From an uncultured Endozoicomonas sp. (GTDB lineage Bacteria > Pseudomonadota > Gammaproteobacteria > Pseudomonadales > Endozoicomonadaceae), in assembly GCF_947495845.1 (NCBI RefSeq), contig NZ_CANMAO010000004.1, forward strand, positions 1 to 64,000: a stretch of DNA of 64,000 bases, read 5' to 3'. Made by a program: the position numbers and the translations under genes. Below, piece by piece: positions 30,059-38,400 of the stretch. Under the pieces are notes generated by a model. That model ran no database searches. It was not told the DNA's origin and saw only the letters and a list, made by a program, of their open reading frames with translations. How positions within the stretch are numbered: the stretch's first letter is position 1; every line of letters begins with the position of its first letter.

Positions 30059-31432
30059 CTACTTTTTTATCCCCAAAATTAAATGAACCACAGCAGAAAG
30101 CTTATCTTTTTCTTTTTTTAATATTTCAAGCTCATACAAAAACCCCTTATTTTCTTCCTCTAATTCATGAATTTTCGCTTCTAGTTCTTTTATGTGTTGT
30201 ATATTTTTCTGCCGCGAACTTCGGGAAGCGGCATTGTTCTTGATTCGATACAGTTTGTATTTTTCTTCTTTCGTCAAACTTGAAGTGGAAGGCACATCCT
30301 CTTTATCAATTGTTAAATCTGTCACTGGCCCTCTGGCTAACAGCTTCATACCCTGGGCAGAATGATCACCGGATGTTTTTTCTGGCATAGAGGTTTCGAC
30401 ACTAAATCGTCGCCTTCCCATCTTACTAGCTCCATTGGCATTATTATATTCTTTCACTTCAATACTGTTATATATATTTTTTCCGCCCTCCCTTTCGACA
30501 ATGATTGTCCTTCTATATTTCCCAGCCTCATATTCTGTTTGAAATGCATCTGAGTCACTGACAAAAAAATCATTTCCAAATAATCCCGGACATTGGTTAC
30601 TATCAGCTGTATTTTTAACGCTTATTTTTTGATCACCCGGACCATTATCGAACAATAACGACTCCAGAGAATTTATATCACACAAGGAGGCTGATTCCGA
30701 ACAGTTCAACTCCCCAGGTTTCAAAGGTGATAGTGAAGATTGCAACAAGGGCGATAAACCCAGCGGAGAGCCTCCCCCCCATTCTCCCAGAGGGAAATTA
30801 GATCCAAACAGTTCCATTGGTTTTTCTAAATCTGAATAAGCTTCATTGTTACCACCAAAAAGTGAAAAATTTGCGCTATCAAGTCGTGAATAAACAGGGT
30901 TTGGATCATAATGACCTACCTTACCACCACGACCTTGAACATCAACGCCTTCCAGTTCACTCGCCGTTCGCTTTCGGTTCACGTCATGAGTCTGTTCCAA
31001 AGCTGGCTGAGCTCCATGCCCTATAGCCTGAGAAAAATGATTATACACACCCAATGAATTTTCACATTCAGCCCCTGGATAAGAATTATTCAGAGTAGTT
31101 TGTTCCCCAATAGCTTGATTATACGTAGGAAGAACCGGGGCTTTAGCTACTGGAGGCATATTCAAGCTCAGTGAAGGTGCCGATGAAGTATGTTTTTCAG
31201 CTACAGGTACGGAAACAGGAAATTGCTGACCAGCCTCTTTGAATGCTCCCATTCCGACAACGTTATATGAGTTGTGCGCCTCAACAGGAACAATATGAAC
31301 AGTTGAATCATTCCAACGTCCATCACAATAATCACTTGCTTTTTCCACACCACCATCGGCATTCAATCCACTGCCCGAATCTATTTGATAGCGCTTGTCA
31401 CGCGTACCATGAAGGCTTGAGAATCCATACAT
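30059..31432 (-). CDS. Eukaryotic-type bZIP domain protein (457 aa)
   Basis: The last 69 residues form a complete basic-leucine zipper. The basic region spans about 389-410 (YRIKNNAASRSSRQK); N399 and R407 match the invariant N-x7-R, L417 follows R407 by ten, and the zipper d positions are L417, L424, F431, L438 and L445. The a positions are I414, I421, N428 and L435; N428 aligns with GCN4 Asn16, the residue that specifies parallel dimers. Of the five GCN4 base-contacting residues four are kept (N399, A402, S406, R407), with S403 for the fifth. The first 380 residues are low-complexity and probably disordered, with basic RKR (153-155) and RRR (340-342) patches and acidic/hydrophobic motifs. 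GAGG lies about eight bases before the ATG at 31432, as expected for a bacterial gene; it has no signal peptide. Type III secretion cannot be judged. Probable function: host-directed DNA binding. Confidence 0.85.
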   Translation of the reverse strand: MYGFSSLHGTRDKRYQIDSGSGLNADGGVEKASDYCDGRWNDSTVHIVPVEAHNSYNVVGMGAFKEAGQQFPVSVPVAEKHTSSAPSLSLNMPPVAKAPVLPTYNQAIGEQTTLNNSYPGAECENSLGVYNHFSQAIGHGAQPALEQTHDVNRKRTASELEGVDVQGRGGKVGHYDPNPVYSRLDSANFSLFGGNNEAYSDLEKPMELFGSNFPLGEWGGGSPLGLSPLLQSSLSPLKPGELNCSESASLCDINSLESLLFDNGPGDQKISVKNTADSNQCPGLFGNDFFVSDSDAFQTEYEAGKYRRTIIVEREGGKNIYNSIEVKEYNNANGASKMGRRRFSVETSMPEKTSGDHSAQGMKLLARGPVTDLTIDKEDVPSTSSLTKEEKYKLYRIKNNAASRSSRQKNIQHIKELEAKIHELEEENKGFLYELEILKKEKDKLSAVVHLILGIKK

Positions 31433-31639
31433 AATCAGCACCTCTTTAAATTTCTTAATTATTGATTAGACCACGTACCCCGAAAATTAAAATCTATCAC
31501 CAATACGGTACGAGGCCATATATAACAGTCAAAGAGTGAAATTTTTCAAATTTAGTTCCAATTAAAGATGAATTAATTCAATACCACATGAAACTACCCA
31601 AAATAAAAAGACTCTAACTTTCAATTAATCAAATGAAAA

Positions 31640-32410
31640 ATGGTGATTATGCGTATATTTCAGAGGCTTTCGTTATATCTATTACTGGCGCTATTATCCA
31701 TTAACGTCTGTGCAAACACCCCGCCAGCAACCGAAGCTTTGGAAAAAGCCCACTTCCATCAGCATGAAGAACACTTCAGCCCAAGAAAGCTAAGGCTGGT
31801 TGACATAAACCATCATCACAGCAATTTCCTCTTTCGAGGCAATATGCCCCTTTCCCATAACCACTTTGCTTATGACGAGCTGATGGATTCCATGTCCCAT
31901 GAGCTTGAGAAAATCCATGGTGCTGAGCTGCCACCCAATCTTTTAATTCTTGATATTTCACTGCTCAATACTGTGGTCGAATCTTCACTTCTCCGCATAG
32001 AAGAACATTACGCCAGAACCCACCCAGACCGCTTACTCCTGATCCATCACCCAGTTTACGGCGCCCTTTCCAGCCCTGACCATCATCACCACGCACTGGC
32101 ACACCATCTGGCACACATCCCTTTTCTAGAGGGGACATACCGACTGGTAGAATCACTGCACGCGCATATGAGCCGCGACTATGGCAGACCTGTTGCTGTT
32201 TTTGTGCACTGTAAGGCTGGAAGCGATCGAACAGGAATGGTTATTGGCGCTTACCAGATGTTGTATCTGGGCATGAGTTATCGTGAGGCTATACAGCGGG
32301 CCGAAGAAGTGGCTGGCCGTCCTATCAAATATCTACAGCATAACGGTCTGAAGTGGATGGCTCATTATTACCGGGATGTATTAGGCATTCATACCGTTGG
32401 AGAGATCTAG
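31640..32410 (+). CDS. Exported CX5R (tyrosine/dual-specificity-type) phosphatase
   Basis: A 253-residue protein from the ATG at 31649 (a GTG at 31640 is also in frame). A signal peptide (MRIFQRLSLYLLLALLSINVCA) leads to a His-rich stretch and a phosphatase loop HCKAGSDRTG, with nucleophile Cys188 and Arg194. Upstream, LLILDISLLN resembles the general-acid region by position only. Such loops occur in tyrosine/dual-specificity and phytase-like inositol phosphatases; the class is open. The gene is next to the divergent bZIP gene. Its stop codon TAG at 32408-32410 is part of the left terminal repeat of element G. Confidence 0.72.
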   Translation: MVIMRIFQRLSLYLLLALLSINVCANTPPATEALEKAHFHQHEEHFSPRKLRLVDINHHHSNFLFRGNMPLSHNHFAYDELMDSMSHELEKIHGAELPPNLLILDISLLNTVVESSLLRIEEHYARTHPDRLLLIHHPVYGALSSPDHHHHALAHHLAHIPFLEGTYRLVESLHAHMSRDYGRPVAVFVHCKAGSDRTGMVIGAYQMLYLGMSYREAIQRAEEVAGRPIKYLQHNGLKWMAHYYRDVLGIHTVGEI

Positions 32411-32574
32411 GAGCCTGACCGAGAATAGGTTGCCCTACTGCGGTGGTAGTAAATTGGCCTAAAAAATCTGTTTTGTTCAGCAAATAGCACCACTATTCAC
32501 TTCACAAAACAGATTTTTTATCCTCAATTTTCTACCATCCTCGCTACGGGCGCTATTCTCGGTCAGGCTCCTAG
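32407..32574. mobile_element. MITE-like element G with perfect 22-bp terminal repeats
   Basis: CTAGGAGCCTGACCGAGAATAG at 32407-32428 is repeated inverted at 32553-32574. Inside, AAAAAATCTGTTTTGT and ACAAAACAGATTTTTT form a second long palindrome. No transposase is encoded. A TA at each border would fit IS630/mariner-type insertion. The left repeat supplies the stop codon of the phosphatase gene. Confidence 0.82.
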
Positions 32575-32645
32575 CTTCTTATTTTGTGTACGCCCCAGAC
32601 ATAGTAGAATGGTGGCCTTTCAATCGACCAAAGACTCACTGAACC

Positions 32646-33533
32646 ATGGCAATCAACTGGTACCCCGGCCACATGCACAAGGCCAAAAAAGAGATCCGGG
32701 AAGAGATTCCCAAGATGGATCTGATTATTGAGGTACTGGATGCCCGACTGCCCTTCAGCAGTGAAAACCCCATGGTGCCATCACTGCGTGGCGATACACC
32801 GTGCATCAAAATACTCAATAAGAGCGACTTGGCAGACCCGACTATTACCCAACAGTGGGTCGAGCATATCAACAACACCTCCGGCATGAAGGCCATCGCG
32901 GTCAATCTGAAACAGCCGGATAAAATCCGAAGTATTCTGGACATGGCGCCCTCCATGGTGCCAGATCGCAATCTGGACGTTAGCCAGTTAAAAGCGTTAA
33001 TCCTCGGGATTCCCAACGTCGGCAAATCCACCACTATTAATATCCTTGCCAACCGAACCGTAGCTAGAACCGGTAATGAGCCAGCTGTGACCAAACAGCA
33101 GCAGCGGATAAAACTGCCCAACAACATTATTCTGCTGGATACCCCCGGCTTCCTATGGCCCAAACTGGAACCGGAAGATTGCGGCCTTCGTTTGGCTATC
33201 AGTGGTGCCATCAAAAACACCGTGATTGAGTTTGAAGATGTGGCGATGTATCTGGCAGAGTTTATGCTGGAACATTACCCAGAAAATCTCAGCAAGCGTT
33301 ACCAGATAAAAGACCTGCCGCAAACGGGCATAGAACTGTTCGATATGATTGGACAGCGTCGTGGCTGCATGCGCCGTGGTGGGATTGCGGATACCCACAA
33401 AGTGTCGGAAATCCTGATCAATGAATTTCGTGATGGTCAGCTGGGTCGTATCACCCTCGAAACCCCGGCCATGGTGGAAAAAGAGCAAGCACTGCTGGCT
33501 GAAACAAGAGCGCTGAAAGCTGCCAAAAAATGA
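32646..33533 (+). CDS. ylqF: Ribosome biogenesis GTPase YlqF/RbgA
   Basis: A 295-residue circularly permuted GTPase that assists large-subunit assembly. The G motifs occur in permuted order: G4 NKSD at 58-61, then G1 GIPNVGKST at 121-129 and G3 DTPG at 165-168. The N-terminal INWYPGHMHKA is the family hallmark, and the C-terminal helical domain contacts rRNA. The start is well supported by the family alignment. Confidence 0.95.
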   Translation: MAINWYPGHMHKAKKEIREEIPKMDLIIEVLDARLPFSSENPMVPSLRGDTPCIKILNKSDLADPTITQQWVEHINNTSGMKAIAVNLKQPDKIRSILDMAPSMVPDRNLDVSQLKALILGIPNVGKSTTINILANRTVARTGNEPAVTKQQQRIKLPNNIILLDTPGFLWPKLEPEDCGLRLAISGAIKNTVIEFEDVAMYLAEFMLEHYPENLSKRYQIKDLPQTGIELFDMIGQRRGCMRRGGIADTHKVSEILINEFRDGQLGRITLETPAMVEKEQALLAETRALKAAKK

Positions 33534-33616
33534 TTTACTTGCCCTTGAAATTCACACTTTGAAATAGTGTTAAGATCAAGGGCTGATTTTTACAGGACTA
33601 ACGGACAATAGAATCA

Positions 33617-34255
33617 ATGAAGAAGTTTTTTTCTGCCCTTTTCTTCCTACTGCCGATGATGGCATTTGCTCAGGCTGCACAAAGCAGTGCGTCACCATTT
33701 CAGGAAGGCACTCATTACACTCTGATTGAAGGCCTTCAGGCCAGTTCACAACCAACAGTTACCGAGCTTTTCTCTGTCTATTGTGGTGGCTGTTATAAAT
33801 GGGAATATGGCCCACTTAACGAACTAAAGAGTTGGTTAAGCAGCCAGAATATCGGGTTTAGCCAGGCACATATGGACTTTATGGGCGGCTACGCCAAACA
33901 AGCCAGCACCGCTCTGGCGATTACCCAAAACACGCCACAGTTTGCAGCAGTAAAAAAAGAACTGTTCAACCGCATTCATGTAGAGCGTAAAGGGGATTGG
34001 ACGAACGATGCCGAGTTTTTCCAGAGTATGGAAAAAGCGGGCTTAAGCGAAGCGGATTTCAACGCTAAGAAAAACAGTTTACCCGTTGGTATGACACTGA
34101 TGCAGTGGAACCGTTATGGCGAATTTGTGCATTCAGTTCCAAGTTTTATGGTTAACAACCGTTATCTGATTAACATGGGCAGCCTTAAGTCTTATGATGA
34201 GCTGAACGGTTTGATCACCTATTTGTCATCACTTCCAGTGAACAGCAAAAAATAA
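33617..34255 (+). CDS. Periplasmic DsbA-like thiol:disulfide oxidoreductase (CGGC)
   Basis: A 212-residue exported thioredoxin-fold protein. The signal peptide (MKKFFSALFFLLPMMAFAQA) precedes an active site CGGC at 56-59, inside LFSVYCGGCYKWE, and the cis-Pro 175 in VHSVPSFMVNN. The family normally has CPHC; Gly-Gly between the cysteines changes the redox potential. The DsbB-like partner starts 50 bases downstream, so the pair forms its own oxidation system. Confidence 0.88.
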   Translation: MKKFFSALFFLLPMMAFAQAAQSSASPFQEGTHYTLIEGLQASSQPTVTELFSVYCGGCYKWEYGPLNELKSWLSSQNIGFSQAHMDFMGGYAKQASTALAITQNTPQFAAVKKELFNRIHVERKGDWTNDAEFFQSMEKAGLSEADFNAKKNSLPVGMTLMQWNRYGEFVHSVPSFMVNNRYLINMGSLKSYDELNGLITYLSSLPVNSKK

Positions 34256-34305
34256 ATCGCCAAGGCCTTCTCTTAATGGAGGCCAACCAACCAAGGATCT
34301 GACTT

Positions 34306-34890
34306 TTGGCAGACACAACTACCTCTACACTGTCCAAAGTGCTGCAGGACATAAAAAAAAGCCCCTTGCAGACCGTTCACAACTGGCAGAATTCCCGTAT
34401 CACCTGGCTGATCATGCTGGGAACCGCACTTTTCCTTGAGCTCTGCGCTCTTTATTTCCAGTACGTGATGAAACTGGACCCCTGTGAGAAATGCGTTTAT
34501 CAACGACTAGCCGTGATGATACTGGTTATTGCGCCGGCGCTGATGATGATCTCACCAAAACAAATGTCTCTCAGGCTAGCAGGTTACGGTATTTGGATTG
34601 CCGGTGCCGTCTATGGTTTGAAAGAAGCCCTTGGCCAACTGGCCGATTACGGCGAATTCAACCCCTTTACATCCAGCTGCAGTTTAAAACCAACCTTCCC
34701 ATTTGATCTGCCATTATACGACTGGTGGCCAGGTATGTTTATGCCAACCGGGCTTTGCGGTGCAGATGACTGGCGTTTTCTGAGCCTGAATATGGCGGAA
34801 TGGATGGTGGTGATTTTTTCGATCTATCTAGCGGCAGCGGCAGTTTGTGTGGTGAGTTGGATTTATTGTGCGTTTTTTAAAGAAGCTTGA
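34306..34890 (+). CDS. DsbB-family quinone-linked disulfide oxidase
   Basis: A 194-residue inner-membrane protein with about four hydrophobic segments. The first periplasmic loop has CEKC at 60-63 and the second has Cys125 and Cys151 flanking a WWPGMF motif, the two redox pairs of DsbB. The start is a TTG at 34306 with AAGGA nine bases upstream. It reoxidises the adjacent CGGC protein and passes electrons to ubiquinone. The enlarged second loop resembles DsbI-type enzymes. Confidence 0.82.
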   Translation: MADTTTSTLSKVLQDIKKSPLQTVHNWQNSRITWLIMLGTALFLELCALYFQYVMKLDPCEKCVYQRLAVMILVIAPALMMISPKQMSLRLAGYGIWIAGAVYGLKEALGQLADYGEFNPFTSSCSLKPTFPFDLPLYDWWPGMFMPTGLCGADDWRFLSLNMAEWMVVIFSIYLAAAAVCVVSWIYCAFFKEA

Positions 34891-34909
34891 GGGTTGGATA
34901 AAAATTATC

Positions 34910-35005
34910 GTAGATCGGTAACCCGAAGGGTTGCCGACAACAACTCGATTGAACCGCTTGAAAGGTGATTCCATTGTCGGCAATCCTTTCATGATTACCG
35001 ACCCA
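34910..35005. repeat. Family C REP-doublet element, copy 2
   Basis: GTAGATCGGTAACCC-GAA-GGGTTGCCGACAA at the left and TTGTCGGCAATC-CTTTCAT-GATTACCGACCCAC at the right, with a different spacer from copies 1 and 3. It sits between convergent dsbB-like and pilE genes and may work as a terminator. Confidence 0.8.
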
Positions 35006-35023
35006 CTGCACTGACCAAAACCA

Positions 35024-35416
35024 TCACCAATGGGTAGAAGGGGTTTTCACACCCAGATGGTTAAAAGCAATATCCCCGTCTCCCGCCTGAGCACCCTGAG
35101 CCGTAGCCGTTAAAGTAAAGCCCGTCACACAGTTGCTGGATGGACACGTAGCAGCAATAGAATAAAAACCATTCTCCGTAATAAACGGCGATGCACTCAT
35201 ACCCACATCCGTCAACGTGGTGCTATAGGTTTTATTATCCATATAATACTGCTCCTGCAGAGCAGCGATTTTCATCAGTGCGGTTTGGGCTTCTGTACGA
35301 CGACCTTTCTTTACATATTCCTGATAAGAGGGCAGAGCGATAGCAGCAAGAACACCGATAATAACCACCACGATCATTAATTCAATGAGCGTAAAGCCTT
35401 TTTCCCGAACAACCAT
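35024..35416 (-). CDS. pilE: Type IV pilin-like protein PilE
   Basis: A 130-residue minor pilin. The prepilin peptidase site is KG|FTLIELM at residue 7/8, with Glu5 of the mature protein, followed by a hydrophobic helix and the typical [30 protein letters not shown]. It is the last gene of the minor-pilin operon. A hairpin separates it from pilY1. Its small size and sequence match PilE of Pseudomonas rather than the major PilA. Confidence 0.9.
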   Translation of the reverse strand: MVVREKGFTLIELMIVVVIIGVLAAIALPSYQEYVKKGRRTEAQTALMKIAALQEQYYMDNKTYSTTLTDVGMSASPFITENGFYSIAATCPSSNCVTGFTLTATAQGAQAGDGDIAFNHLGVKTPSTHW

Positions 35417-35431
35417 AATCTATTCCTAATC

Positions 35432-35459
35432 AAAGCGGCTCGAGTTAAAGAGCCGCTTT
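35432..35459 (-). terminator. Hairpin between pilY1 and pilE
   Basis: AAAGCGGCTC and GAGCCGCTTT form a ten-base perfect stem with an eight-base loop, read on the minus strand before TTTGATT. It could attenuate transcription into pilE or mark a processing point. Confidence 0.6.
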
Positions 35460-35470
35460 ATAGACTTGCC

Positions 35471-38400
35471 TTATTTTTCCTGTAACCAGCTATAGGTGCC
35501 TATGCCAATTTCAGATTCAAGATCAACACCACTCGGGATTGCAACAATTTTGTCGCCTATAGGGGCAAACACCTGCCCACCTGAGACACCCTGCAAGGAT
35601 GATACAACACGGTCACCTTTGACAAGCGTTCCACCGCCTTTAACCGCTGATGCATCCTGAAGACTGACGAAGTAAGCTCTACTCGCGCCAGCACCAGGAG
35701 AGCAGGTATAGGATCCAGCTGGCTCCCAAGTAGTAAAGCTGATAACACCGGAAACAATTTCCGCTTTTGAAAAAGTTTTTTCTCCGTGGTGCATCCCACC
35801 CGCTGCTTCTTTAATGTCCATAAACCAACCTTTTCTACTATTAAGTAGACTGATTTCAGCAGCACTCGTTGTATTATCACCAGGCTCTTGGATCAGATTA
35901 TCAGTGGTGTCATAGAGCATCGAGTCACTGGAATCATGGGTGATTGGTGCTGGTTCACACTGACCTCCATCAGTTGGTGATGTCTGGCTGCCTGCACAGG
36001 AGCCAAACTTAGTGTAATTTACATTAACATCCTTCAGCATATAGAACCGGTCAATAACTCCGTGTTTCCATGGTTTCGTACCATCCTCGTGATCTGTACC
36101 TTTATATACAGGATTTGCCCGATTACCACTTCCAACCACCACAGCATCAAATAACTGATCGCCATTCTTGGTATTGGCAACCGCCGGCTGATAGAAAAAG
36201 CGTCGGTCATTTGGATGATCGACACGACGGTAATTTTCACCATTCTTATCCAGCCCCAGCTTTGCCAGCGTTGAAACTGACCATACGGCACTTTCAGTAT
36301 TATTACTGCCACCCTCAGAGCCGATATCAATCCGGAAAACATTACCGCCAGTATCTGCAACATAAAGCCGGTCATGTAAACCATCTCCATTGCTGTCCAG
36401 TGGTGCAGGAGATGCGGCAACACTCCACTCAAATCGACTATCCTGAATTTTGGCGACACCCTGAACATTACTCAGGGACGCATTGGGAGCCGTTATAGAC
36501 TTAATCAGCGTGCCTTTACCGGCATCAATGACATAAATGCCTCGCCCCCGACTGGATGTAGATCTAGACCCAGTTCGGACATCGTCCTTACCTTGATCGG
36601 AAGATACATCGTCAGAGCCATCGTAACCGGCACCAAATGCAAGGGCGTACTTATACGTCGTGGTATTATTGTTTTCAGAACTAGGATCGGTGCGATGCCC
36701 AGGTATGACGACCGGCACCATTTTAGACCAGCTCTGTCCTAACTCTTCAAACCCTGGAGTCGAACTATCAATTCGCCACAGCAACTTTGGTGCAGAGTTC
36801 GGGTCCGTCACATCCATGCCATAATAGCTGGTACCCCCTCTTCGCATACCAAAGAACATCAGCATCCGATCACCGTCAGCTTTGATAATATTGCCATCGT
36901 TATTGGCATCAATTCGGATGGTAGTTATATGACCATCCAAGCCATAGACCCTATCATCCGTTGCTTCATTCTCGATGAGCCTGGGAATATTGCCTAATGA
37001 CTCTTTGGCAAAGAACGCCCACTCTTCATTCACCTGGCCTGATGTACTGCTCAAGTCGTCTTTTAAAAAGTGGAGGACACCATGATTGGTTCCGAACACA
37101 ACCCTGATGTTAGGATTATCGTCGCTATAGGTGTTACCGTCCGGGTCTGTATCCCCATAATTCAGTGTTACGGGCCGACTGTGTTGAATATCCCCTAAAA
37201 CCCAATCTCGTGTTGCACTACCATTTAACGTTTTACCTTTTATCCAATTGACAATCTGATTCTTTGAATAGGTTGAAGGGCTATATCCAGCCACATTGAA
37301 AGCACTACCACCTGTTGTCAAATATCCTGAAAGCATAGCGCCCGAATTCAAAGAAACACTCTTAACACCCCAACCACCACTACCTCCATCCGAGGTTTTA
37401 AAGCTCGTATTCACAGTACGATTAAGGTTCTCAATAAACGACAACCTCTCTTGTTCCGTCGTCAGTTCAGACCAACCTGGCGTTGTTTTCGAAAATGACA
37501 TTTTCCCTAACACTTTCACTTTTACAGAGCCATTGCCATTACCCTGTGTTTTCAGCTTCAGTGTTCGAACAGAGCCTGCATCATTAAATGCCCTGTAAAC
37601 CCAAAAATCGTCACCAACTGAGTAATTACCCGAAAAATTAACCACACCTTGAGTCGTTGGATAACCATCAGCAATAAATGTATAGCCAAAACGGTTAATC
37701 AAGCCAGCACTGCCAATATCAAGATTATCAATACTGCCAAGCGCCTCACCGGTACTTGTTGGAAAATTGGTATAAATCGTTCTGCCACCACTGACAGCAC
37801 CCTTCAACACATGTCCAAAACCACCTTCATGGATTTCATCATCATCGGTGCCACCCCAGAACGTATCCACCGTTTCTACCATGTTTGTCGAGGTAGTTGA
37901 CATGGCTGAATTACAAAAGCGATCAACCAATGTTCCCGGTGTGAAGTTTTTGCTGGAGTTACGACAGCTATGGCCGGCTGGGTATGCTTCCCAACCTTTA
38001 AAAATACCCAGTTTTTTGAGATTACCTTTCCAGTCTGCATTATTTGATGCTTCAAACATGGCCAGATAGGTATAATCAAGAATCTCAGTTCGGCTGCTGG
38101 TGTTGACAGACACAGACGGGCTCACAAAACTGTTGGAACCTTCAAGGATTTTCTCAAGGGCTTTTTGCAACGCCTCACCCAGATTCGTCACGGGTTCACA
38201 GTCGACCGTGGAGCTTCCAGATGAGCTGGTTGTAAAACACTGGCCTTTACCCATAGAGGCAGTATCAGCAAGTAACTGAGTCGCTTGCCCAAAACCAATA
38301 GTGAATGTACGTGCTTCTTGATAACCAGTCGCTACACGACCATCAAGGCCTGCATTTTGGTCAGGTGGGTTAGCCATATATTTTGCCAGTCTCGGCATGC

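Noticed and set aside
30059-31432. Explanation of the bZIP as a generic bacterial coiled coil or as eukaryotic contamination
   Set aside because: A generic coiled coil would not show the N-x7-R-x9-L spacing, the basic DNA-contact residues and the Asn at the zipper core. Contamination is unlikely because the gene has a Shine-Dalgarno, no introns, and bacterial genes on both sides in one contiguous sequence.
36034-36498. Frames of 140 codons on both strands within pilY1
   Set aside because: PilY1 is well supported by its family; these frames are shadows.
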